The notes: generated by a model from the sequence alone, not told the origin. Shown: positions 1 through 6,663, counted from the stretch's first letter. The stretch is DNA of 11,215 nt from CAYRIY01 sp964424335 (GCA_964424335.1 CAYRIY010000110.1:1-11215); one strand, 5' to 3'. Numbers and translations: made by a program.

Positions 1-742
1 CGCCTTCGATCAGTTCTCCGCCAAAATGAAATGTGATCGTGTCGCCGGGTTCGAGATAAGCCCGGTAGGCTCGGCCCGTGATCAACTCCTCGGCCTGCCT
101 GCGGGCGCCCCAGCCAAAGGCGATGATTGCGGCGACCGGGACGACGCTTACGGCGACGGCTACGACGAGCAACACGCTGGTCGTTGCAATCTGGAGGTAA
201 TCGAGGACCGCGAGCGCCGTAAAGCCGATGGTCGCGTACTGAACGCCAAGGCCCCACAAGCGGGGCATGGGCAACTTGGCCGAATCGGCGGCCGCAGTGA
301 CGACCCTGTTGAAGAGATCGGCCGCGTAGAGGCCGATCGTCACGATCGCGATCGATATGAATACCATCGGCAAATAGCTTACGAGGCGATATAGGAGGAT
401 CGCCGCCTCGCTGAGGCCAAGGATCTGCAGCGCGTACAGGGCCGCGCTCAACATGACGGACCAGTAGACGGCGAGCGCGCCAAGGTCCGACGGTCCCCCG
501 ACCAGGCCCTCTGTTGTGACGTGCTCTTTCTGGGTGAGGCGGCGGTAGATGACGTCGATTCCGATTGCACGCAAGATGTGTTTCGTAAAGCGACGCAAGA
601 TTGACGCTGCTACGTAGCCGATCAAGATCGCAAGCAGCGCTTGCAAAACGTTTGGAAGAGCGACGATCACGGACGCTCCCAGATTGCGCAACGGTTGCAG
701 CAAGATCTGTTCGATGGATGCTACGAGCGTTGAGTCGTTCAC
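1..742 (-). CDS. CmpX-like mechanosensitive channel / conserved TM-helix protein (C-terminus beyond window)
   Basis: Probable inner-membrane small-conductance mechanosensitive channel of the CmpX / TM_helix (PF05552) type. The frame is open from GTG at 742 to base 1, giving 247 codons, and the C-terminus lies outside the window. GTG is chosen because GGAGGG (755-750) stands 7 nt upstream; an in-frame TTG directly before it (745-743) is a weaker option. Residues 29-63, beginning LPNVLQALLAILIGYVAA and followed by an Arg-rich segment, match the family's first amphipathic TM helix. Further hydrophobic segments lie near 86-110, 124-147, 163-183 and 188-211. The stretch FGWGARRQAEELITGRAY (209-226) followed by LEPGDTI resembles the end of the pore helix and the start of the MscS-like beta domain. 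It is the last visible gene of the minus-strand operon, 66 bp after the MFS gene. A role in osmotic or envelope stress is inferred from the family. Confidence 0.8.
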   Translation of the reverse strand, partial: MNDSTLVASIEQILLQPLRNLGASVIVALPNVLQALLAILIGYVAASILRRFTKHILRAIGIDVIYRRLTQKEHVTTEGLVGGPSDLGALAVYWSVMLSAALYALQILGLSEAAILLYRLVSYLPMVFISIAIVTIGLYAADLFNRVVTAAADSAKLPMPRLWGLGVQYATIGFTALAVLDYLQIATTSVLLVVAVAVSVVPVAAIIAFGWGARRQAEELITGRAYRAYLEPGDTITFHFGGELIEG

Positions 743-749
743 CAATCAA

Positions 750-755
750 CCCTCC
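750..755 (-). promoter_or_regulatory. Shine-Dalgarno site deciding the GTG start of the channel gene
   Basis: GGAGGG on the minus strand, 7 nt before GTG at 742. It supports a non-ATG start for a gene with no ATG near its N-terminus. Confidence 0.65.
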
Positions 756-784
756 ACGACGGATCTTGTAATTTTTCGGACGCT

Positions 785-834
785 AAAAATCAAGCCGCGG
801 GAGTCACTTTACCGCGGCCGACCGCGGAGTAAAG
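785..834 (-). terminator. Candidate attenuator or stem-loop cluster at the MFS stop codon
   Basis: Three CCGCGG hexamers lie at 827-822, 817-812 and 800-795, read on the minus strand. The first two form a hairpin with a TCGG loop, extended by CTTTA (834-830) pairing with TAAAG (811-807) across a 2-nt bulge; the MFS stop TAA is inside its 3' arm. The second and third can form an alternative 7-bp stem with an 11-nt loop, followed by TTGA and then five T (789-785). The two folds exclude each other, as in an antiterminator/terminator pair. It could instead be an mRNA-stabilising hairpin or chance in GC-rich DNA; the T tract is short and offset. Confidence 0.35.
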
Positions 835-2440
835 TCCGTATTCGTTCCCACACGGCAATGATCCGATCGATCAGGGCGTCGATTCGCCCTTCGTGGCGCG
901 CAAGGCGCGCGTCGACCTTGCTGTCGATGCGCTCGGCTGCGCTCTTGGCGCGCTTTAGCGTTTGCCAGCCGCGTTCGATCTCGCGTTCGAGCCACCGCTC
1001 CATCGCCGCGCTGCCGCGGGCTACCGAAAGGTTGACGTTTTCAACGGCGGCAAGTCCAAACCCGACCGCTTGGTTGACGCCAAAGATGGGCACTCTCGTT
1101 TGAATGCGTCTCAAGCTAGCAGCGATTTCCTCAGGCTCGAGTCTCTTTCCTGCGTCCACGCGAGCAAGCAGGCCAAGCGAGAGAAAGCGAACCGCTGCGC
1201 TAATCAAAAAGATGATGCGTAGCCCTTCAAACTGCACGGGACCCAACGATAGCACGCTCCCGGCGAGGATGGCGCCGGCAGCGCCGCCGACGAGCGGGGC
1301 CGATGCGCCGGCCAAACCGACCAAGGCTGCGTGGACGCCAAAGTAGGGCGCCGTGTTGCCGCTTGGCGAGACTTGTACGAGCATGGCGGTGTTGGCAAGG
1401 CCCGTTCCTGCGGAAGCAAAGCCGCCCAATATGTGAGAGACCCATAGGGCAGTCACGTTGTCGGGGCCCGCGGCTAGCCACGCGAGCGGCACGCATGCCT
1501 GTCCGAGGCCGCATACGATGAGGAGGGGCTTTGGTCCGATCCGGTCTAAGACGCCGCCCCAAAGGCGCATGCCGAGGATTGTCGCAACGCTGCTTGCGAC
1601 GCCGAAAAGGGCGATCAAGGAGAAGGAGACGCCCAGGCTGCGAATCATAAACACACTAAAAAACGGGCTTGCGATGCTCACGCCAAATGACCAAACGACG
1701 ATGAACGAACTAAAGCTTAAGAAGCGCTTGTCACGAAAAGGCTCGCGAATCTCTTTAAAAAAGGAGGCGCTCTGCGCCGGCTCCTGCATCGCCGGCTCGG
1801 TGATGCGCGCCATGGCAAGCAGCGCCAAAAAGCCAAATGTGACGCCGATTGCAAAAATGGCGGAAAATGCGCTCGGCACGTCGCGCCCGCCGAGGAGTTC
1901 GATCAAGGGGCCTCCGGCAAGGCCTGCCGACATGGCGGCAATTCCCGCGTACATGCTCCGCTTGCCGTTGAAGCGCCCTCGCACCTCGGCCGGGACAAGG
2001 TCGGTAAGCCATGAGAGCCAGGCGACGCCCGCCGCCGACGAAAAGAGGCTGACGAGAGCAATACCGGCCATGAGCAGCCAGACGCGCCCGTCTCCAAACC
2101 CGTCACCGATCAGCCAAAAGGGAATGGAAAGGATCGAGAGCCAGACCGTGCGGCTGAGCCCGATTGCGATCAGGCAGAGCCTGCGCCTGCTGCCAAACCG
2201 GCGAATCAGGATCGAACCAAAGATCTGCGTGAGGTTGAGAAACGCGGGAATCGCTGCGAGCAGACCGATGTGGGCGTCCTGCGCGCCCAAGAGAAGAGCA
2301 AAGCCCGTCAGGTAGGCGCCGCCGACTAACGTGCCCATGACGTTGCTGAGGCTGCCCTCGAGCATGGCAAAGCGCATGTTTCTGCGCACGTCTGGGGAAA
2401 GAGAGGCGAAGGGATCCGCAGCGATCCGAGGCTGAGACAT
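809..2440 (-). CDS. MFS transporter with long charged C-terminal tail
   Basis: Major facilitator superfamily permease of the inner membrane; the substrate cannot be told from sequence. The start ATG at 2440 (MSQPRIAAD) has GGAG at 2453-2450, 9 nt upstream; a TTG six codons earlier (2458) lacks a ribosome-binding site. The protein is 543 aa. Residues 22-427 carry about twelve hydrophobic helices. Loop-2 motif-A-like sequences appear in each half: GSILIRRFGSRRRL (75-88) and GGVLDRIGPKP (295-305). After the last helix (RFLSLGLLARV) there is a tail of about 116 residues (428-543), rich in Arg, Glu and Ala. Its end, near residues 479-540, looks like a long amphipathic or coiled-coil helix. MFS proteins are usually 400-450 aa, so the tail is an addition. 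It starts 29 bp after the ATPase gene in the same operon and may export or exchange a compound related to the ABC substrate, which is an inference. Confidence 0.85.
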   Translation of the reverse strand: MSQPRIAADPFASLSPDVRRNMRFAMLEGSLSNVMGTLVGGAYLTGFALLLGAQDAHIGLLAAIPAFLNLTQIFGSILIRRFGSRRRLCLIAIGLSRTVWLSILSIPFWLIGDGFGDGRVWLLMAGIALVSLFSSAAGVAWLSWLTDLVPAEVRGRFNGKRSMYAGIAAMSAGLAGGPLIELLGGRDVPSAFSAIFAIGVTFGFLALLAMARITEPAMQEPAQSASFFKEIREPFRDKRFLSFSSFIVVWSFGVSIASPFFSVFMIRSLGVSFSLIALFGVASSVATILGMRLWGGVLDRIGPKPLLIVCGLGQACVPLAWLAAGPDNVTALWVSHILGGFASAGTGLANTAMLVQVSPSGNTAPYFGVHAALVGLAGASAPLVGGAAGAILAGSVLSLGPVQFEGLRIIFLISAAVRFLSLGLLARVDAGKRLEPEEIAASLRRIQTRVPIFGVNQAVGFGLAAVENVNLSVARGSAAMERWLEREIERGWQTLKRAKSAAERIDSKVDARLARHEGRIDALIDRIIAVWERIRTLLRGRPR

Positions 2441-2469
2441 CGGTAAAAGCTCCGTCAAATCACAATAAT

Positions 2470-3264
2470 CTAGGCGAGCAAGATGCGATCGTCGACGATT
2501 TGCTCTCCGCGGACGCGGCTAAACTTCCCCAGCAAATCCTCCACGGTCATCCGCTCGCGCTCCAGGCCGGCGATGTCGAGCACGATGCGGCCTTCGTGCA
2601 TCATGATCGTCCGATCTCCGGTCCGCAAGGCGTGCTCAAGGTTGTGGGTGACCATGAGCGTGGTGAGCCCGTACTGGCCAACAATTCGGCGCGTGAGCGC
2701 GAGCACCTGCTGGGCGGTCTTTGGGTCGAGGGCGGCGGTATGCTCGTCGAGCAAAAGGAGGGACGGGCGCGTCATGGTCGCCATGATGAGGGAGAGCGAC
2801 TGGCGCTGGCCCCCTGACAAAAGGCCGACCTCACTCCTCAGGCGGTCCTCGAGGCCGAGCCCGAGGGGAGCGAGGAGTTCGCGATAGCGGCTTCGACTCT
2901 CGTTGGTCACCCCGCGGCGCAGGCCGCGGCGAACCGCCCTGCACTCCGCCATGCTCAGGTTCTCTTCGATCGTCATCGAGGCGGATGTGCCCTGAAGCGG
3001 ATCTTGAAAGACGCGGCCGATGAATTTGGCTCGGCGGTGCTCGCTCCATCGGGTGATGTCGACGCCCTCGAGCGCGATGGTCCCGCGGTCTGGCATGATG
3101 CGCCCTGCGATCAGGTTGAGCAGTGTGGACTTGCCCGCTCCATTGCTGCCGATCACGGTGACGAACTGGCCCTTTTCCACTGACAGGTCGACGCGGTTCA
3201 CCGCAGCCTTGAAGTTTCCACCGCCAACGGAGAACAATTTGGTGATTCCTTTGATGGCGAGCAA
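2470..3264 (-). CDS. ABC importer ATP-binding protein (TrpZ-like, ABC_sub_bind transporter class)
   Basis: Cytoplasmic ATPase that powers the importer encoded with the next two upstream genes. It is 264 aa, normal for the class. Walker A is GSNGAGKST (39-47), the Q-loop is FQDP (86-89), the signature is LSGGQRQ (149-155), Walker B is LLLLDE (169-174) followed by His175, the D-loop is AALD (177-180) and the switch His is H207 in VTHN. All catalytic positions are intact. The sequence GTSASMTIEENLSMAECR after the Q-loop fits ATPases paired with LivH-like permeases and PF04392 binding proteins. The start is TTG at 3264, with AAAGGAGG (3280-3273) 8 nt upstream, the best ribosome-binding site in the operon. 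It lies 57 bp after the permease gene. The call as trpZ-like rests on gene order and family, not on a proven substrate. Confidence 0.9.
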   Translation of the reverse strand: MLAIKGITKLFSVGGGNFKAAVNRVDLSVEKGQFVTVIGSNGAGKSTLLNLIAGRIMPDRGTIALEGVDITRWSEHRRAKFIGRVFQDPLQGTSASMTIEENLSMAECRAVRRGLRRGVTNESRSRYRELLAPLGLGLEDRLRSEVGLLSGGQRQSLSLIMATMTRPSLLLLDEHTAALDPKTAQQVLALTRRIVGQYGLTTLMVTHNLEHALRTGDRTIMMHEGRIVLDIAGLERERMTVEDLLGKFSRVRGEQIVDDRILLA

Positions 3265-3272
3265 GCGCTTTG

Positions 3273-3280
3273 CCTCCTTT
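3273..3280 (-). promoter_or_regulatory. Strong Shine-Dalgarno site for the TTG-started ATPase gene
   Basis: AAAGGAGG on the minus strand, 8 nt before the TTG codon at 3264. It is near-perfectly complementary to the 16S rRNA 3' end and confirms the non-ATG start. Confidence 0.8.
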
Positions 3281-3321
3281 CCAAATAGGAGTCCGGCGAT
3301 CGGCCCGCAGGCCCTTTTGGT

Positions 3322-4215
3322 CTATTCACCGAGCGGGACGCGGTTTTTGGCAAACCGCTCTTTGATTGCCGGCGCCGCGAGCGCCAGAATGACGATGGCC
3401 GCGGTCACGATGCGCAGGTCCGTAGGGGCAAAACCGGATCGGAGCGCGAAATAGATGGCAAGGCGGTAGAGGACCGATCCGACCAAGGCGCCGAGCGTGC
3501 CGAGAAAGACCGTGCTTGGCCGGATCAGGGCGTTGCCCAATATGACCGAAGCGAGTCCGGTCACGATTGTCCCAAGGCCCATGCCGACGTCTGCGAACCC
3601 CTGGTATTGTGCGAGCAAGGCGCCTGAAAGCGCGACGAGTCCGTTGGAAAGGGCGAGCCCGGCAATGGTCATCGTCTCGGTGTCGACGCCGAAACTTCGG
3701 ATCATGTCCGGATTGTCGCCGGTCGCCCGCATGGCAAGCCCAATTTGCGTGCTCAAAAAGGCGTCCAAGATCAGCTTGAGGACGATGGCGACGGCCGCAA
3801 AGACAATGAGCGCCTGAAGCGGGTGATCAAAGCCCCAATTGGCAAGTTCGGAGAAAATCGTAGGCTGCCTGAGCAGACCGACGTTCGGCCGGCCCATGAT
3901 CCGCAGGTTGACCGAGTACAGCGCCGTCATGGTCAAGATGCCTGCCAGCAATCCGGCGATCCGCATCTTGGCGTGCAACACGCCTGTCGTCGCCCCGGCG
4001 ATCATGCCGGCGCCGAAGGCGGCGAGCGTGGCGGCGAGCGGGTGTGTCCCGCCGACGATCAGGACGGCCGCGACTGCAGCCCCCAGAGGAAAGCTCCCGT
4101 CCACGGTCAGATCTGGAAAACGCAAAATGCGAAAAGTCAAGTAGACGCCGAGGGCGAGCACGCCGAAGACAAGCCCTTGCTCGACGGATCCGCTCAGCGC
4201 GTACCAACTGCCCAA
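3322..4215 (-). CDS. ABC importer permease (TrpY-like, BPD_transp_2 / LivH type)
   Basis: Inner-membrane permease of the importer, 297 aa, in the branched-chain-amino-acid-type permease family (PF02653). The N-terminal run EQGLVFGVLALGVYLTFRIL (12-31) and then RFPDLTVDGSFPLGAA (32-47) is the hallmark of permeases paired with PF04392 binding proteins. Roughly eight to nine hydrophobic helices follow. The cytoplasmic coupling segment is around GLAMRATGDNPDMIRSFG (159-176). The start is TTG at 4215, giving an N-terminus about 11 residues ahead of EQGL as expected for the family. GGGAGGTG (4231-4224) is the ribosome-binding site, with GGAGG ending 10 nt before the TTG. It is 51 bp after the binding-protein gene and 57 bp before the ATPase gene, so it is almost surely cotranscribed. 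The substrate, aromatic amino acid or related, is inferred from characterised trpXYZ relatives. Confidence 0.9.
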   Translation of the reverse strand: MGSWYALSGSVEQGLVFGVLALGVYLTFRILRFPDLTVDGSFPLGAAVAAVLIVGGTHPLAATLAAFGAGMIAGATTGVLHAKMRIAGLLAGILTMTALYSVNLRIMGRPNVGLLRQPTIFSELANWGFDHPLQALIVFAAVAIVLKLILDAFLSTQIGLAMRATGDNPDMIRSFGVDTETMTIAGLALSNGLVALSGALLAQYQGFADVGMGLGTIVTGLASVILGNALIRPSTVFLGTLGALVGSVLYRLAIYFALRSGFAPTDLRIVTAAIVILALAAPAIKERFAKNRVPLGE

Positions 4216-4223
4216 CCGGATGA

Positions 4224-4231
4224 CACCTCCC
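4224..4231 (-). promoter_or_regulatory. Shine-Dalgarno site deciding the TTG start of the permease gene
   Basis: GGGAGGTG on the minus strand; its GGAGG core ends 10 nt before TTG at 4215. No ATG or GTG lies in frame nearby. Confidence 0.65.
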
Positions 4232-4248
4232 GATCAAGTCGTCCCGGG

Positions 4249-4264
4249 TACACGGGAACGTGTA
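4249..4264 (-). other. Intercistronic hairpin after the binding-protein gene
   Basis: A perfect inverted repeat, TACACG-TTCC-CGTGTA on the minus strand, starts 2 nt after the TAG stop of the binding-protein gene and lies before the permease start. The stem is 6 bp and the loop 4 nt. No T run follows, so it is not a strong terminator. Such hairpins often protect the 3' end of binding-protein mRNA, letting the binding protein be made in excess over the permease; that role is inferred. Confidence 0.5.
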
Positions 4265-4266
4265 TG

Positions 4267-5253
4267 CTACGGTTCGCCAAAGATGCGCACGGCCTTGGCG
4301 GTCATTTCGTCGGGGATTGTGACGCCGAGGCGGCGGGCGACGTCGAGATTGAGGAAAATGTTCTGCCCCTCGATGCGCTCGATGGGAATGTCGGCCGGCT
4401 GCTCACCTTGAAGGACGCGGTAGGCGACATCCGCAGTCCTCCGCCCGAGCTCGTAGTAGTCGATTCCGATCGTACCGAGGGCGCCCTTCTCCACGACCGT
4501 GTCGTCGCTTGTGATGAGAGGCAGCCTGCCTCGTTCAGCAACGGCAATGACCGCTTCGATCGCGGAGGCGGTCGTATTGTCGTTTTGCACGTAGATGGCG
4601 TCGACTCGCCCAAGCAGGGACTGCGCCGCTTGCTGCACTTCGGCGGTGCTGCCGACCGTCGCTTCGACGAGCGTGATTCCAAGCTCGGCGGCCGCCTTTC
4701 TGGCGAGGTCGATCAAAACGACTGAGTTGACCTCGCCGGCGTTGTAGATGACGCCGACTCGCCGTACCCTCGGGACAAGCTCCTTTAGGAGCGCAAGCTG
4801 GGCCCGTACCGGCGGGAGGTCTGAAGTGCCCGTGACATTTGTGCCGGGCCGGGCGATGCTCTCGGCAAGCCCCGCAGCGATGGGATCGGTCACGCCGGCA
4901 ATGATGATCGGAATCTCTCGGATCACGTTGGCCGCCGCTTGCGCGCTCGGTGTGGCGATCGCGAGGACGAAATCTACGTTGTCGGCGAGAAACTTTTGAG
5001 CGATGGTGAGCGCGGTGGCAAACTCGCCGTGCGCGCTTTGGATGTCGTAGACCGCGCCCGTTCCCTCAGGGTACCCGAGCTCACCCAAGCGATCGATGAA
5101 CCCTTGGCGGATCAAGTTGAGGGAAGGGTGCTCCACGATTTGCGTGATGCCGACCCTGATCGGTTGAGCGTGGGCGCCGGCGCCGATGAGGAGCGCCAAG
5201 AGCGCCGCGCAAAGGGCGTGTAGCCGAAAGAGCGAGCGCGCCAAAACAATCAT
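4267..5253 (-). CDS. ABC importer periplasmic substrate-binding protein (TrpX-like, ABC_sub_bind)
   Basis: Periplasmic binding protein of PF04392, 328 aa, which captures the ligand for the permease/ATPase pair downstream. A signal peptide is clear: RSLFR, then a hydrophobic core (about 12-25) and the cleavage site AHA|QP after residue 29. There is no lipobox, so the protein is soluble rather than a lipoprotein. Family landmarks are IRVGITQIVEHPSLN (32-46), IIIAGVTDP (116-124), NVTGTSD (139-145), RRVGVIYNAGEVNS (164-177), YVQNDNTTAS (221-230) and GIDYYELGRRTA (263-274). Characterised relatives bind Trp, Tyr or Phe; the ligand here is not proven. The start is uncertain: ATG at 5253 has GGGAG only 2 nt away, whereas an in-frame TTG at 5244 sits 11 nt from it and also leaves a good signal peptide. 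It is first in the operon, divergent from the AraC gene. Confidence 0.9.
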   Translation of the reverse strand: MIVLARSLFRLHALCAALLALLIGAGAHAQPIRVGITQIVEHPSLNLIRQGFIDRLGELGYPEGTGAVYDIQSAHGEFATALTIAQKFLADNVDFVLAIATPSAQAAANVIREIPIIIAGVTDPIAAGLAESIARPGTNVTGTSDLPPVRAQLALLKELVPRVRRVGVIYNAGEVNSVVLIDLARKAAAELGITLVEATVGSTAEVQQAAQSLLGRVDAIYVQNDNTTASAIEAVIAVAERGRLPLITSDDTVVEKGALGTIGIDYYELGRRTADVAYRVLQGEQPADIPIERIEGQNIFLNLDVARRLGVTIPDEMTAKAVRIFGEP

Positions 5254-5391
5254 CGCTCCCTTTTTCGATATTAATCAAAAGGTGAACTGAGCAATCTTTC
5301 ACGATCCTAAGGAAAACCTCCTCCCTTGCCCTCTCCTGCATGGGTTAGCAATCTCGCAGCACCGGGATCGTCAGCCTATTTCTGGGGATTG

Positions 5392-5421
5392 TTGGAAGGG
5401 AATGGGCCGTTTGTGCATAAT
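5392..5421 (+). promoter_or_regulatory. Candidate sigma-70-type promoter for the AraC gene
   Basis: TTGGAA (5392-5397, 4/6 to the -35 consensus) and CATAAT (5416-5421, 5/6 to the -10 consensus) are separated by 18 nt. Transcription would begin near 5428, giving a leader of about 47 nt. This is a match by eye only. Confidence 0.35.
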
Positions 5422-5431
5422 CTTACGGTGG

Positions 5432-5459
5432 CGGAGCTCCGGAGGATCAAGGGAGGATC
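5432..5459 (+). repeat. Palindrome plus tandem GGAGGATC repeats in the AraC leader
   Basis: CGGAGCTCCG (5432-5441) is a perfect 10-bp palindrome. It is followed by two direct copies of GGAGGATC at 5441-5448 and 5452-5459, 11 bp apart start to start, about one helical turn. They lie just downstream of the candidate -10 box, where an operator for autoregulation could sit. GGAGG cores could also act as ribosome-binding sites, though the nearer one is 18 nt from the ATG. Confidence 0.35.
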
Positions 5460-5474
5460 GGGCTAGGCGTCCTC

Positions 5475-6548
5475 ATGGGAAACGAACGCTCCTATAAGTT
5501 TGTCTGGGACTGGACCCCTGACGAGTGGGCCTGGTCGCCTGATGTCGGACGCTGGCGACCGGAGTACGGCTCTCCGAGCGTGTGCGTCGCATTTGACGTG
5601 ACGACCTCGGGTCTAAGTCCTGCGCAGGCTTACGATTACTGGCGAGAGACCGTATTTTACGGCTTTGACGCGGACCGAAACAGCGGCGACTCGGGCTTTA
5701 GCGCTCATGCCAGCGGACTGCTCGCTCCCCGTGCCGAGTTTTACGCTTACCAATCGGACGGCGTTTCCGGCCGCAGGACCCAAAAACAAGCGCGGGTGGA
5801 CGGGAGCGACGACGTCATCTTGGGTTCGGTCTTCACTGGCCGGCGGTGGCACCGGGACGATCAGGAGTCTGTGGTCACATCTTCCCGAGGCGACACGTTT
5901 TTTTACGATGCAGCCCGCCCTTCCCGAGTGATGTGGGGCGCGCACTCCGGGAGCCACCTTGCGCTCAGGCGCTCGGACGTCGTCGAGGCGCTCGGCCAGG
6001 ATGTGCCCCCCGCGGGCCTCGTGGCAGAGGCGCTGGCTCGCTCGAGCCTCTCGCCGCTGTTTGCAGCTCGCATGCGGCTGCTATCGGATACTCTCTCCAT
6101 ATTGACCCGCGTGGAGCGCGCCTTGCTCCTCGACGGGACCGTCGAGTTGGCGCTCTCCGTGCTTCAGCAGGCCGTTTGTGTATCCAAGGGCGGTCAAAGC
6201 GGGCAGAGGGAGGCTCTGTTTGCCGCGGCGCGGCGACTGATCGACAAAAACCTCGACAACCCCGATCTCGACGCCGGCAGTGTCGCACTGGCCCTTGGGT
6301 GCTCGCGGGCGACGCTGTACCGAGCCTTTTCCGACCAAGGGCTCACCGTCTACGGATACATCCGCGAACTTCGACTCCAGCGTGTCCGCAAGCTCTTGGG
6401 GGCGGTCGAGCGCGCCGAGTCCATCGCAGAGCTTGCACGAGCGTCGGGGTTTAGGGACCCCTCCAATTTTGGGCGCGCCTTTCGTCAACGATTTGGCGTG
6501 TCCCCTCGAGAAGTGGCGTTCTCAAAAGGCGCGACCTGCCCACGATAG
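5475..6548 (+). CDS. AraC-family transcriptional regulator with AraC_binding_2-like sensor domain
   Basis: Cytoplasmic DNA-binding regulator, 357 aa. Residues 48-230 (from SPAQAYDYWRETVFYGFDAD) resemble the N-terminal AraC_binding_2-type domain (PF14525), probably ligand-sensing. The C-terminal HTH_18 module spans about 250-348: the first helix-turn-helix is around DAGSVALALGCSRATLYRAF (266-285) and the second around SIAELARASGFRDPSNFGRAF (316-336). The family signature RQRFGVSPREV ends it (337-347). The N-terminus has an unusual Trp-rich extension, FVWDWTPDEWAWSPDVGRW (9-27), before the usual domain start. ATG at 5475 lacks a well-placed ribosome-binding site, the nearest GGAGG being 18 nt upstream; GTG at 5580 would remove the extension but has no clear site either. 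It is divergent from the ABC operon and 115 bp upstream of tpsB on the same strand, so either could be its target. The ligand is unknown. Confidence 0.9.
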   Translation: MGNERSYKFVWDWTPDEWAWSPDVGRWRPEYGSPSVCVAFDVTTSGLSPAQAYDYWRETVFYGFDADRNSGDSGFSAHASGLLAPRAEFYAYQSDGVSGRRTQKQARVDGSDDVILGSVFTGRRWHRDDQESVVTSSRGDTFFYDAARPSRVMWGAHSGSHLALRRSDVVEALGQDVPPAGLVAEALARSSLSPLFAARMRLLSDTLSILTRVERALLLDGTVELALSVLQQAVCVSKGGQSGQREALFAAARRLIDKNLDNPDLDAGSVALALGCSRATLYRAFSDQGLTVYGYIRELRLQRVRKLLGAVERAESIAELARASGFRDPSNFGRAFRQRFGVSPREVAFSKGATCPR

Positions 6549-6663
6549 CTTGTAGTTCGCAGTGAGACAAATTGACGATTGATCCCAAGACGCGTCGATG
6601 CGATGCTCGAGTAAACCACTTTTACGGGTTGAAGAGCCTCAGGTGGGGAGTTGAGCATCTGCC
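6549..6663 (+). other. Intergenic region between the AraC gene and tpsB
   Basis: These 115 bp hold no gene. TTGACG at 6572-6577 resembles a -35 box, but nothing resembling TATAAT follows at 16-19 nt, as might happen at an activator-dependent promoter. No terminator follows the regulator stop codon, so read-through into tpsB is possible. GGGGAG at 6645-6650 is the only ribosome-binding-site candidate for tpsB, 13 nt before the TTG start. Confidence 0.4.

Larger units (their letters stand above)
5254..5474. promoter_or_regulatory. Divergent intergenic region between the ABC operon and the AraC gene
   Basis: These 221 bp must hold promoters for the leftward transporter operon and the rightward regulator gene. 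The left 50 bp is comparatively AT-rich (GATTAATATCG on the minus strand near the binding-protein start) and could hold the operon's -10, but I see no convincing -35. The right part holds a candidate AraC-gene promoter, a palindrome and a direct repeat, listed separately. No riboswitch, T-box signature or RNA gene was recognised. Confidence 0.6.

Noticed and set aside
26..394. Plus-strand ORF of 122 codons
   Set aside because: It is antisense to the CmpX-like gene, whose frame encodes clear membrane helices; the plus-strand product is a low-complexity charged sequence.
1458..2315. Plus-strand ORF of 285 codons opposite the MFS gene
   Set aside because: It is a shadow ORF in GC-rich DNA; the product is Arg/Pro/Ser-rich without domains, while the minus strand encodes a good MFS protein.
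2441..2458. TTG start six codons upstream for the MFS gene
   Set aside because: It has no ribosome-binding site, while ATG at 2440 has GGAG 9 nt upstream.
3745..4725. Plus-strand ORF of 326 codons
   Set aside because: It spans the permease and binding-protein genes on the opposite strand and crosses their intergenic hairpin; the product has no recognisable fold.
5254..5474. T-box or other Trp/Tyr riboswitch upstream of the transporter operon
   Set aside because: No T-box core sequence, specifier stem or terminator was seen, and the space is too short for one plus two promoters.
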